Below, piece after piece: positions 57,357 through 64,000 of a DNA stretch of 64,000 nt; within the stretch, counting starts at the first letter, position 1; each line of letters begins with the position of its first letter. The DNA is from Mycobacteriaceae bacterium (GTDB lineage Bacteria; Pseudomonadota; Gammaproteobacteria; Burkholderiales; Burkholderiaceae_D). The DNA is taken from NCBI GenBank assembly GCA_903970145.1, contig CAJCHO010000011.1, positions 34,357 to 98,356 of the forward strand. Reading direction: 5' to 3'. The notes under the pieces are model-generated. The model did no database searches, had not been told where the DNA came from, and saw only the letters and a program-made list of their open reading frames with translations. The position numbers and the translations under genes are program-made.

Positions 57357-57485
57357 GGCTTGCGGTTATTGATCCAGTCCCCCGACCGCAAGTCAATTCT
57401 GACCTTGCGGTCTTCGTGCCGCCTCCCGTCTGCCTCAGACTGGTTCGCCTCCTGGCGACTCGGCAGACCAATTGATACCAAAATC
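57357..57485 (+). promoter_or_regulatory. Structured rhlE 5' leader with alternative hairpins
   Basis: CTTGCGGT occurs at 57359-57366 and again at 57404-57411, and its complement ACCGCAAG lies between them at 57385-57392. The middle segment can pair with either copy: 10 bp with the first (one G-U, 18-nt loop), 9 bp with the second (11-nt loop). The two folds exclude each other. A further stem pairs GTCTGCC (57428-57434) with GGCAGAC (57462-57468) shortly before the start codon. No Shine-Dalgarno is evident. This suggests folding-dependent control of the helicase. Confidence 0.6.
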
Positions 57486-58913
57486 ATGTCATTCGATAAG
57501 CTCGGCTTGTCCGAGAAACTTGTGCGTGCCGTAACGGACGCAGGCTATACCCAACCCACCCAGATCCAGATGGAGGCCATCCCGGCCATCCTGAAGGGTG
57601 GCGATCTGCTCGCAGGCGCGCAAACCGGTACCGGCAAGACGGCCGGATTCACGCTGCCGATGCTCGAGCGCCTCTCGGCAAACCATAACTCGACCTTGCG
57701 CGCACCTCGCGCCCTGGTTCTTACCCCGACCCGGGAGCTTGCGGCCCAGGTCGAAGAAAGCGTGCGCACCTACGGGCGCTACACGTCGCTGCGCTCGCGC
57801 GCAATTTACGGCGGTGTTGGCATGCATCCCCAGATCACCGCCCTGCGCAAGGGCGTCGACATCCTGGTCGCCACCCCTGGCCGCCTGCTTGACCATGTCC
57901 AGCAGCGCACGGTTGATCTGTCCAAGATCGAGATCCTGGTACTGGATGAAGCCGACCGCATGCTCGACATGGGATTTATCCCGGACATCCGACGCATCCT
58001 TGCCCTGCTACCCAAGAGCCGTCAGAGCCTCTTGTTCTCGGCGACGTTTTCCGACGAGATCAAGGCGCTCGCCGACACTTTCCTCAACAAGCCTGAGCTT
58101 ATCCAGGTGCAGCGGCGCAATTCCACCGTGGAAGTGATCGCCCAAAAGGTCCATCCGGTCGATCGGGAACGCAAGCGCGAATTGCTAACGCATCTGATCC
58201 GCAGCCAGAACTGGCAGCAAGTACTAGTTTTTACGCGCACCAAGCACGGCGCTGACCGTCTGGCTGAGCAGCTCGACAAGGACCGGATCTCTGCCATGGC
58301 GATTCACGGCAACAAGAGCCAGGGTGCGCGCATGCGCGCGCTCGCCGAGTTCAAGTCGAACAAGCTGCAGGTGCTGGTTGCCACCGACATCGCCGCGCGG
58401 GGCATCGACATCGACCAGCTGCCGCATGTGGTCAATTTCGATTTGCCCAACGTCGCCGAAGATTACGTGCATCGCATCGGTCGCACCGGTCGTGCCGGGG
58501 CCACGGGCGAGGCAATTTCGCTGGTGTGCATCGACGAGCGCAGCCTGTTGCGCGACATCGAGCGCGTCATCAATCGCAAGTTGCCACAGGAAGTGATTAC
58601 CGGCTTCGCACCGGATCCGAGCGTGCGCGCTGAACCAATTCAGCGTCGATCCGGCGGCCCGGGACGCGCATCGACCCCGAATAACCGGGGCGCGAGCGCC
58701 AAGCCCGGGCACGGCGGTCCATGGAAGGGCAACGGCTCGGGTGCAGGCAAGCCTGCCAAGGCAGCCTCAGGTCCGCGCAGCCACGCCCGCGGCAGCGATG
58801 CTCGCGGCAGCGATGCACGTAAGCCCGGCCAGGGTCAGGCGGCTCGCAAGACTAGCCACGGCGTACCGCGCGGCGGCTCGTTTGGTAGTCTCGCTTCGGC
58901 GAAACGCGGCTAA
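57486..58913 (+). CDS. rhlE: DEAD-box RNA helicase RhlE
   Basis: ATP-dependent RNA helicase of ribosome assembly and RNA decay. The ATG at 57486 gives 475 residues starting [20 protein letters not shown] (Q motif region); the longer frame to 57360 runs through the leader and is not supported. Motif I is in [13 protein letters not shown] (near 43), motif [15 protein letters not shown] (near 152), motif III LFSATF, and motif [12 protein letters not shown] (near 333). The last 80 residues are a basic Gly/Ser/Arg-rich tail typical of RhlE. A strong terminator follows, and a mobile cassette begins 6 bp after it. Confidence 0.96.
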   Translation: MSFDKLGLSEKLVRAVTDAGYTQPTQIQMEAIPAILKGGDLLAGAQTGTGKTAGFTLPMLERLSANHNSTLRAPRALVLTPTRELAAQVEESVRTYGRYTSLRSRAIYGGVGMHPQITALRKGVDILVATPGRLLDHVQQRTVDLSKIEILVLDEADRMLDMGFIPDIRRILALLPKSRQSLLFSATFSDEIKALADTFLNKPELIQVQRRNSTVEVIAQKVHPVDRERKRELLTHLIRSQNWQQVLVFTRTKHGADRLAEQLDKDRISAMAIHGNKSQGARMRALAEFKSNKLQVLVATDIAARGIDIDQLPHVVNFDLPNVAEDYVHRIGRTGRAGATGEAISLVCIDERSLLRDIERVINRKLPQEVITGFAPDPSVRAEPIQRRSGGPGRASTPNNRGASAKPGHGGPWKGNGSGAGKPAKAASGPRSHARGSDARGSDARKPGQGQAARKTSHGVPRGGSFGSLASAKRG

Positions 58914-58953
58914 CAGCACCGCGAGATCGCGCGACATCTCAACACGTCGCTGC

Positions 58954-58990
58954 GCCCCCAACGCCGAGAGACGTTGGGGGCGTTTTATTT
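58954..58990 (+). terminator. Rho-independent terminator of rhlE
   Basis: GCCCCCAACG and CGTTGGGGGC form a perfect 10-bp stem with an 8-nt loop, followed by GTTTTATTTT. It lies 40 bp after the rhlE stop. Its T-rich tail runs into the 8-bp target duplication of the hipBA cassette. Confidence 0.95.
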
Positions 58991-58996
58991 TAGTGC
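58989..58996. repeat. Target-site duplication, left copy
   Basis: TTTAGTGC, identical to the right copy at 60979-60986 and lying immediately outside the terminal inverted repeat. The length of 8 bp is the footprint of transposase families that cut with an 8-bp stagger. The rest of the flanks differ. Confidence 0.88.
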
Positions 58997-59022
58997 GGGT
59001 GTTACTACGAAGTTGACCCAAG
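58997..59022 (+). repeat. Left terminal inverted repeat of the hipBA cassette
   Basis: Starts GGGTGTTACTACGAAG and ends TTGACCCAAG. It matches the reverse complement of 60953-60978 at 25 of 26 positions; the only difference is A against G at position 8. Similarity ends abruptly beyond it on the outer side. Confidence 0.93.
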
Positions 59023-59085
59023 CCTAACCGGAAAGGTAGGCCTGGCGCGGCTTTCCCTCAATTGGCCGTTCAAATCGGTCCAGCA

Positions 59086-59142
59086 ATAATAGAAATCATT
59101 ATTTACAATAAGTCTTCCATCAGAAATAATGATTTCTATTAT
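59086..59142. promoter_or_regulatory. hipBA upstream operator pair (O1, O2)
   Basis: O1 (59086-59104, ATAATAGAAATCATTATTT) and O2 (59124-59142) are perfect 19-bp inverted copies of each other, with centres 37-38 bp apart. They resemble the promoter-proximal pair O3/O4 but lie 50-100 bp upstream of the promoter. By analogy with E. coli hipBA, whose repressor binds four operators, these are probable HipB or HipAB binding sites able to support looping or cooperative binding. Confidence 0.75.
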
Positions 59143-59171
59143 CTCTGTAGAAGGCTGGTAAGCCAGAGACA

Positions 59172-59228
59172 ATAAAAGAAACCATTGTTGACATAATATC
59201 GTTAATTGTATATAATGGTTACTATTAT
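59172..59228. promoter_or_regulatory. hipBA proximal operator pair (O3, O4)
   Basis: O3 (59172-59192) matches O1 at most positions in the same orientation (ATAAAAGAAACCATTGTTGA). O4 (59208-59228) matches on the opposite strand and reaches the first bases of the start codon. O3 covers the -35 box and O4 covers the -10 box and transcription start, so a bound regulator would exclude RNA polymerase. Pair spacing (36 bp centre to centre) repeats that of O1/O2. Confidence 0.75.
59188..59216 (+). promoter_or_regulatory. hipBA promoter, perfect consensus
   Basis: TTGACA at 59188-59193, a 17-bp spacer and TATAAT at 59211-59216 match the sigma-70 consensus at every position. The start point should fall at about 59223, only some 4 nt before the ATG at 59227, so the mRNA may be nearly leaderless. 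Confidence 0.9.
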
Positions 59229-59598
59229 GCCTTCTGCCGCTCCCAACCTATACCCTAGTCAGTCCCGACTTCTGCGCGCGCTGGGCGAGCGGCTGCGCAC
59301 AGCACGTTTGCGTCGTCGCTTCAGCGTGACACTCGTAGCCGAACGCGCCGGCGTCTCTCGACCGACGCTGAACAAAGTGGAGCGTGGCGATAGCTCGGTC
59401 ACCATGGGGACCTACCTGCGCGTGTTGGCAGTTCTCGGACTTGAGACGGACTTGGAGCAAGTAGGCGCGGCCGACCCGGTTGGGCGGCGGCTACAGGACG
59501 CTGAGCTGGCTGTGCCACGTCGTGCGCCAAAGCGGGCGAGCCGTGACACCAAGCTGGGGGGGGCCGCAGCAGACGCCAACGACGACGGCGCGTCATGA
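59227..59598 (+). CDS. hipB: HipB-like antitoxin, Xre/HTH transcriptional regulator
   Basis: Antitoxin and autorepressor of the hipBA module, 123 residues from the ATG at 59227. In-frame starts at 59215 (ATG) and 59206 (TTG) lie inside the promoter and are unlikely. The HTH_3 domain covers about 14-72: LGERLRTARLRRRFSVTLVA, then ERAGVSRPTLNKVERGDSSV, then MGTYLRVLAVLGLETDLEQV. The last 45 residues are a charged, probably disordered tail that could reach HipA. It overlaps hipA by 4 bp (ATGA), the usual coupled arrangement. A function as HipA-neutralising repressor is inferred from the partner and operators. Confidence 0.88.
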   Translation: MPSAAPNLYPSQSRLLRALGERLRTARLRRRFSVTLVAERAGVSRPTLNKVERGDSSVTMGTYLRVLAVLGLETDLEQVGAADPVGRRLQDAELAVPRRAPKRASRDTKLGGAAADANDDGAS

Positions 59599-60908
59599 AC
59601 AGGGGAGCAAAACCAGCCGCTGCAGTCTCAGCGACCTTGCCGGAGGGCTTGGAGGTCTGGCTCGACGACGTCACGTGCGGCCCGCTCACCCATTTGGGAA
59701 GACTGCACCGCGTGGGAGCAGAGGCGGTGCGCTTCGAGTACTCGCCGCTATGGCTGAAGAATCCCATCGCGTTCGCGCTCGACCCAGAACTGGCTCTGGC
59801 CGACGGAAACTTCCATCCGAAGGATTCGAATTTCGGCATCTTCATGGACAGTTGCCCTGACCGTTGGGGACAGGTCCTGATGAAACGGCGCGAAGTGGTA
59901 GAAGCCAAGAAGCAGGGGCGCGCGCGTAGAGAGCTGCGCGCCTGGGATTTCTTCCTCGGAGTCGAGGACATCACCCGCATGGGAGCGCTACGGTTCTCGC
60001 CATTGCAAAGCGACAAGCAGCTCAAAAGCGGTGCGCCCCCGGAGTTCATCGACGGCAGCTGCCTCGCAAACCAGGCGCTGGCTGCTCCTGCATTGACCCA
60101 CCTTGGCGAGCTCCAATCCGTCGCTCTGGAGCTCACACGCAGGAACCTTGAGGACCTGGACCTGCTACAACAATGGCTGAAAGTGCTCGTCGCACCCGGA
60201 GCCTCTCTTGGCGGGGCTCGGCCTAAGGCCAACCTCAGAGATGGCCATGGACGGCTGTGGATTGCGAAGTTTCCGGCTGCGGACGATGAGCATGACTGGG
60301 CGTTGCGCGAGATGTTGTTGCACCGGCTTGCTAAGCAGTTTGGTCTTTGTGTCGCACCTTCGCGATTGGAGCGAATTGGCACGGGTTACCATACCTTCGT
60401 GACCCAACGCTTTGACCGCCAGGACGGCCGACGGCGCTTTTTCACGTCGGCCATGGCCTTACTGGGGCGTTCCGACAGCGAAGATTCGTCCTATCTGGAT
60501 TTGGCCGAGTTCATTGGCGCAAAGCAGGGCACCGCGGGCAAAGTCGCCGAAGACCTGCACGAGCTGTTCCGCCGCGTGCTATTCAACGTCGCCGTTGCCA
60601 ATCGGGACGACCACCTGCGCAATCACGGCTTCATCCGGGAGAAGGCCGGATGGCGCTTGGCGCCGGCCTACGACATGAATCCCTCGACCAAGAAGGACGC
60701 GCACGTGCTCGCTCTGGATGATGCGAGCACGGAGCCAGACTTGAGTACCGTAATGTCGACCGCCGAGTTCTATCAACTCACTCCGGCACAGGCACAAGAA
60801 GACTTGACACACCTCAACAAAGTGCTTGCCAGCTGGCAGGACGAGGCCAACAAGCTGGGGCTGTCTGCCGAGGACCGAGCAGAACTTGAGAGCTGTTTTC
60901 TGAGCTAA
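59595..60908 (+). CDS. hipA: HipA-like serine/threonine kinase toxin
   Basis: Type II toxin of the HipA kinase family, 437 residues (E. coli HipA has 440). E. coli HipA phosphorylates glutamyl-tRNA synthetase and causes growth arrest and persistence. Visible features: an N-terminal HipA_N subdomain to about 140; the flexible Gly-rich loop GASLGGARPKA (202-212) with Ser204 at the position of the autophosphorylated Ser150 of E. coli; the ATP lysine in LWIAKFP (Lys225); the catalytic NRDDHLRNHGF (Asp338/339, His340, Asn343); and the Mg2+-binding Asp360 in LAPAYDMNPS. All catalytic residues are present, so it should be active. The target here is unknown. Confidence 0.93.
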   Translation: MNRGAKPAAAVSATLPEGLEVWLDDVTCGPLTHLGRLHRVGAEAVRFEYSPLWLKNPIAFALDPELALADGNFHPKDSNFGIFMDSCPDRWGQVLMKRREVVEAKKQGRARRELRAWDFFLGVEDITRMGALRFSPLQSDKQLKSGAPPEFIDGSCLANQALAAPALTHLGELQSVALELTRRNLEDLDLLQQWLKVLVAPGASLGGARPKANLRDGHGRLWIAKFPAADDEHDWALREMLLHRLAKQFGLCVAPSRLERIGTGYHTFVTQRFDRQDGRRRFFTSAMALLGRSDSEDSSYLDLAEFIGAKQGTAGKVAEDLHELFRRVLFNVAVANRDDHLRNHGFIREKAGWRLAPAYDMNPSTKKDAHVLALDDASTEPDLSTVMSTAEFYQLTPAQAQEDLTHLNKVLASWQDEANKLGLSAEDRAELESCFLS

Positions 60909-60952
60909 AGAGCTGCCGCGCCGCGCGAAAAGCCCGAATGATGCCGGACTGT

Positions 60953-60978
60953 CTTGGGTCAACTTCGTAGCAACACCC
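60953..60978 (-). repeat. Right terminal inverted repeat of the hipBA cassette
   Basis: Read on the minus strand it begins GGGTGTTGCTACGAAG and ends TTGACCCAAG, 25 of 26 identical to the left end. It starts 45 bp after the hipA stop codon and directly abuts the right target duplication. Confidence 0.93.
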
Positions 60979-60986
60979 TTTAGTGC
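60979..60986. repeat. Target-site duplication, right copy
   Basis: TTTAGTGC, identical to 58989-58996. Removing the cassette and one copy rejoins the rhlE terminator tail (CGTTTTATTTTAGTGC) to TTGCGGCC, giving a simple uninterrupted intergenic sequence. Confidence 0.88.
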
Positions 60987-61029
60987 TTGCGGCCGACAGC
61001 CGCCTCGCCGAAAGAGCAGTCTTCGAGCA

Positions 61030-62376
61030 CTACGCCTGGGTCAGCAGAAAGCGCCTCTCCCAGGCCCCGATCTCACGCAAGTAGCTCTCATGCTCGAGCG
61101 CCTTGACTGAAAGATAGGCGCGCACGAAGTCGGCACCCAAAAGGCGCGCGACCGAAGAGCTGCGCGCCATCTGCTCATGCGCTGCAATCAAGGTGCGAGC
61201 GAGCTCGTGCGCGTGATCGTACCCGTTGCCGCTGATGGGTTCGGTCGGTTTGAGCTTCTCCCGCATCCCGGCCAGACCAGCGGCAAGCGTCGCAGCCACC
61301 ACCAGATAGGGATTCGCGTCGGCCCCGGCGATCCGGTTCTCGATGCGCCTTGCCTCGGGCCCGCTCTTGGGCACTCGCAGACCCGCAGTGCGGTTGTCGT
61401 CTCCCCAGTGCAGATTGATGGGCGCCTGACTGCCGCTCACATAGCGACGATAGGAATTCACGAACGGTGCGTAGATCAACATGAGATCAGGCATGTACTT
61501 CTGCAGTCCGGCGATGTAGTGCAGAAAGACTTCGCTCGCAGCCCCATCACTGGCAGTAAATATATTGTTGCCGGCCGCGTCGACAATACTTTGGTGCAAA
61601 TGCATGGAACTGCCCGCCTCCCCCGCAATGGGCTTGGCCATGAACACCGCATTCATGCCGTGTTTTATGGCGATTTCCTTGGCCGCGTACTTGAACAGGA
61701 AGGCCTGGTCGGAAACCACGATCGGATCGCCGTGCAAGAGATTGATTTCGTATTGCGTCGTTCCCACCTCGTGAATCCAGGTGTCTCCGGCGATGCCAAG
61801 CATATCGATGGCCGCATGAAACTCGTCCCAGAACGGCGCCAGCTCATTGAGCATGTTCATGCTATAGGCCGATTGCCCGGCTTCGGTGCGGCCACCACGG
61901 CCGATCGGTGGCACGAGCGGCTGTGTCGGGTCGGTGCTTGCCGCCGTGAGGTAGAACTCGATCTCGGGTGCGACCACAGGAGTCAGTCCCACGCCCTGAT
62001 ACTGTTCGACGACTGACTTTAAAACCGAGCGCGGTGCAAAGGCACACAGTTCCCCGTTCAATTCGACGCAGTCGTGAATCGCGAGATAGCGCGGCACGCT
62101 CGCCCAGGGTACGCGCTTGACGGTCGCGTAATCGGGCACCAGGCGAACATCGGGGTCCTCATCCGGGAAGATCGCAGCGTATGAGTAGTCACCGGTGACG
62201 CATTGCATGGAAATCGCCTGCGCGATCCGTAGCTCGCGACCTTCGGCGAACGCTGTGGCCGGCATGAGCTTGCCGCGTGGGTAGCCGCTTACGTCCGGGA
62301 AAATGCATTCGACGTCGCGCACACCTTCAAGCTTGAACTGATTGGCGAGGCTGGCGATCGGATTGGTTGCATCCAT
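61030..62376 (-). CDS. Glutamine synthetase family protein (gamma-glutamyl-polyamine synthetase type)
   Basis: ATP-dependent ligase of the GS type III/PuuA branch. The ATG at 62376 gives 448 residues; the frame to 62637 runs through the divergent gene's upstream region. The beta-grasp domain opens with EGVRDVECIFPDVSGYPRGK (near 18). The catalytic barrel includes VVAPEIEFYL (near 140), AGEAGSSMHLHQSI (near 258), INLHWGDDNRTAGLRV and ENRIAGADANPYLVVAA. PuuA joins glutamate to putrescine; relatives act on spermidine, ethanolamine or aromatic amines. No other polyamine catabolism gene is in the window. It is divergent from the nitronate monooxygenase-like gene. Confidence 0.88.
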   Translation of the reverse strand: MDATNPIASLANQFKLEGVRDVECIFPDVSGYPRGKLMPATAFAEGRELRIAQAISMQCVTGDYSYAAIFPDEDPDVRLVPDYATVKRVPWASVPRYLAIHDCVELNGELCAFAPRSVLKSVVEQYQGVGLTPVVAPEIEFYLTAASTDPTQPLVPPIGRGGRTEAGQSAYSMNMLNELAPFWDEFHAAIDMLGIAGDTWIHEVGTTQYEINLLHGDPIVVSDQAFLFKYAAKEIAIKHGMNAVFMAKPIAGEAGSSMHLHQSIVDAAGNNIFTASDGAASEVFLHYIAGLQKYMPDLMLIYAPFVNSYRRYVSGSQAPINLHWGDDNRTAGLRVPKSGPEARRIENRIAGADANPYLVVAATLAAGLAGMREKLKPTEPISGNGYDHAHELARTLIAAHEQMARSSSVARLLGADFVRAYLSVKALEHESYLREIGAWERRFLLTQA

Positions 62377-62620
62377 GGGATCCTTGAATACGATGAGGCA
62401 GTGCACAAACCGGCGCGCCGAATCACAGTGGCGCGCGGGCCTGCTTACCTTAGCATATCGCGCTCCCTGCGGAACTGCACTCGGCTTTCTTGAAGCCCGT
62501 ATTCCCGGGCACTCATCGAAAGAAGTCCGGCTGGCTTCGCGTATTATTGGCGTAGAACCCGATGCATATGACTCGCATCGAGGTCGATTTCCGCAAGGCC
62601 TTGCACCGGATTGAACTGGG

Positions 62621-63670
62621 ATGACAGTAAAGACCATCGCAGAATTGTTCGGGATCGAATACCCGCTGATTCAAGCGCCCATGGCCGGAGTCCAGACCAG
62701 CGCGCTGTGCATTGCGGTCTCGAACGCAGGCGGCCTCGGCTCGCTGCCCTGCGCAATGCTGACTCCCGAGGCCATGCGCGCCGAATTCGAGCTAATTCGC
62801 AAGTCGACGGACAAACCCTATAACGTCAACTTCTTCTGTCACACGCCACCTGTTTCCAACGCGAGTCAACAAGCACGGTGGCTTTCGGCGCTCTCGCCCT
62901 ACTACCGTGAGTTCCATATAGCGCTCGACACTCCATCAACTGGCTCGGGTCGGGCCCCCTTTGATGAACTCGCCGCTGACTTGCTCGCTGAGTTCAAGCC
63001 TGCCGTCGTAAGCTTTCATTTCGGTCTTCCGGCGCCGTCGCTTCTCGCTCGCGTCCGAGAGTCTGGGGCAAAGATCCTCTCATCGGCGACTACGGTTAAC
63101 GAGGCCCTGTGGCTGCAGGATCACGGGGTCAACGCGATAATCGCCCAGGGTCTGGAAGCCGGAGGTCATCGCGGCACATTCCTCACCGACGACATGGACT
63201 CCCAACTGGGTAGCTTTGCGCTAGTGCCGCAAATAGTGGATCGCGTGAACGTGCCGGTCATCGCCGCGGGCGGGTTGGCGGGTCCACGGGAGATCGCGGC
63301 GGCGATGCAGCTTGGCGCAGCGGGCGTACAGATAGGAACGAGCTACCTGTTAGCCACCGAAGCGACCACGAGTGCCGTGCATCGAGCCGCACTCAAAGTC
63401 ACCCCGGTCTCGACGGCACTGACTAACGTCTTTAGCGGACGGCCGGCGCGCGGGATCGTGAATCGCACCATGCGCGAGCTCGGCCCGATGTCGCATGAAA
63501 CACCCGAATTTCCTCTCGCCTCAGGCGCGATCGCTCCCTTGCGGCGCAAGGCAGAGGCGGCTGGCTCGGGTGATTTCTCACCCATGTGGTGCGGACAGAA
63601 TGCAAGCGGTTGTCGCGAAGCCGCGGCCTTCGAGATCACCAGAGCTTTGGCAGAGGGATTTAAGTTGTAA
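62621..63670 (+). CDS. Nitronate monooxygenase / 2-nitropropane dioxygenase-like
   Basis: FMN-dependent TIM-barrel oxygenase of the NMO family, 349 residues. It opens with LFGIEYPLIQAPMAGVQTSA (near 9). The flavin-binding segments are GVNAIIAQGLEAGGHRGTF (near 168), VPVIAAGGLAGPREIAAAM (near 211) and GAAGVQIGTSYLLATEA. The C-terminus has SPMWCGQNASGCREA, close to the class I NMO motif. These enzymes detoxify propionate 3-nitronate; some relatives reduce quinones. The start MTVKTIAELF is the first ATG, 245 bp from the divergent glutamine-synthetase-like gene. Confidence 0.88.
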   Translation: MTVKTIAELFGIEYPLIQAPMAGVQTSALCIAVSNAGGLGSLPCAMLTPEAMRAEFELIRKSTDKPYNVNFFCHTPPVSNASQQARWLSALSPYYREFHIALDTPSTGSGRAPFDELAADLLAEFKPAVVSFHFGLPAPSLLARVRESGAKILSSATTVNEALWLQDHGVNAIIAQGLEAGGHRGTFLTDDMDSQLGSFALVPQIVDRVNVPVIAAGGLAGPREIAAAMQLGAAGVQIGTSYLLATEATTSAVHRAALKVTPVSTALTNVFSGRPARGIVNRTMRELGPMSHETPEFPLASGAIAPLRRKAEAAGSGDFSPMWCGQNASGCREAAAFEITRALAEGFKL

Positions 63671-63813
63671 TGGAAGCTACGGGTAACTGCGATCGACTTC
63701 GCGTCAGACCCACTCGGCGCTGACGCACCAGCACCATGCGCATGCAAGCATCGATGAATGTCTCGGCGCGGGACTTGACCCGAGAATGTCTCTGGCGACC
63801 TCACCTCGCGACA

Positions 63814-63990
63814 TTAATCCTTCAAGGCAGTTTCATAGTCCTGGCCGCCGTAAAAGACCCCTAGGGATTCTCTGAACAGGTCACTTTGACTGCGCGATCT
63901 TGCATGAGCGGCGATCAAATATTTGCGATGAGCACAGATTTCAACGGGACTGGGCCTCAGGAGACGGCTTATTCCGCTGCTTTTGCCCCG
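63814..63990 (-). CDS. Possible short or truncated ORF, unknown
   Basis: A minus-strand frame of 58 codons with no standard ATG start, ending RESLGVFYGGQDYETALKD and a TAA at 63814-63816. The composition (AHARSRSQSDLFRESLG) looks protein-like rather than random, but it has no recognisable family. It is closed upstream by a stop at 63991. It could be a decayed gene end. It conflicts with the plus-strand candidate at 63928. Confidence 0.2.
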   Translation of the reverse strand, partial: RGKSSGISRLLRPSPVEICAHRKYLIAAHARSRSQSDLFRESLGVFYGGQDYETALKD

Positions 63991-64000
63991 TTACGCTCGC
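63928..64000 (+). CDS. Possible start of a gene running off the window
   Basis: An ATG at 63928 opens MSTDFNGTGPQETAYSAAFA and continues to the window edge without a stop. Only 24 codons are visible, with no recognisable domain and no clear ribosome site. The remainder of 63671-63927 shows no supported gene. Confidence 0.25.
   Translation, partial: MSTDFNGTGPQETAYSAAFAPLRS

Larger units (their letters stand above)
58997..60978. mobile_element. Non-autonomous mobile insertion cassette carrying hipBA
   Basis: A 1,982-bp element bounded by 26-bp inverted repeats (25/26 identical, both ends GGGTGTT..) and flanked by a perfect 8-bp direct repeat TTTAGTGC. It contains only a HipB-like and a HipA-like gene plus their AT-rich control region. 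There is no transposase or remnant: only 44 bp lie between the hipA stop and the right repeat. This matches the idea of a mobile insertion cassette, moved in trans by a transposase that recognises these ends. The IS family is not certain; an 8-bp duplication with GG ends would suit the IS1595, ISL3 or IS256 groups. Confidence 0.88.

Noticed and set aside
60909..60952. Transposase remnant inside the hipBA cassette
   Set aside because: Only 44 bp separate hipA from the right terminal repeat, and the 204 bp between the left repeat and hipB are filled by operators and promoter; no transposase fragment is present.
58997..60978. Firm assignment of the cassette to the IS1595 family
   Set aside because: The 8-bp duplication and GGGT ends are compatible, but several IS families share these traits. 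A database comparison of the terminal repeats would be needed.

Overview
The window is about 64 kb of GC-rich, densely packed bacterial chromosome. Gene order points to a betaproteobacterium, Burkholderiales-like. The characteristic blocks are carA-carB-greA-DUF4149-(yhbY)-rlmE-ftsH-folP, addB-addA next to trxA-rho-rpmE2, and MATE/orn/M48/phhB/rsgA/cobD-like/nudL followed by rpsP-rimM-trmD-rplS. This assignment rests on synteny and protein similarity recalled from known families, not on a search. No rRNA, tRNA or CRISPR array was seen.

Layout. 1-10.4 kb: folate, protease, rRNA-modification, transcript-cleavage and carbamoyl-phosphate genes, then transaldolase and a SirB2-like membrane protein. 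10.5-16.9 kb: an ABC importer of the sulfonate/nitrate type, an ECF sigma/anti-sigma pair, and a CoA-transferase/aldo-keto reductase pair. 16.9-28 kb: recR and ybaB-dnaX with prfC wedged between them on the other strand, the 4.5S SRP RNA gene with its terminator, and the addA-addB recombination nuclease genes. 28-43 kb: trxA-rho-rpmE2, membrane and housekeeping genes, the rpsP-rplS ribosomal block, and a two-gene operon of a LexA-like repressor and a SplB-like radical SAM protein behind a 20-bp palindrome. 43-57 kb is the accessory part: a secreted sedolisin-type (S53) protease, an AraC regulator, two large TonB-dependent receptors, a three-PAS histidine kinase opposite a stand-alone receiver protein, and a CYTH protein. 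57-64 kb: the RNA helicase rhlE with a structured leader, a mobile cassette, a glutamine-synthetase-like gene and a nitronate monooxygenase-like gene.

Most notable feature. Positions 58997-60978 form a discrete 1,982-bp element. It has 26-bp terminal inverted repeats (25/26 identical) and a perfect 8-bp target duplication (TTTAGTGC). It carries only a HipB-like regulator and a HipA-like kinase and has no transposase. It looks like a toxin-antitoxin module packaged as a non-autonomous mobile insertion cassette. The hipBA promoter inside it has perfect TTGACA and TATAAT boxes with a 17-bp spacer, and is surrounded by four related operator copies in alternating orientation. The element landed in the 3' edge of the rhlE terminator.

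Other regulatory signals read directly from the sequence are a GAAC-N4-GTTC palindrome over the start of the LexA-like operon and a three-segment rhlE leader able to form two mutually exclusive hairpins.
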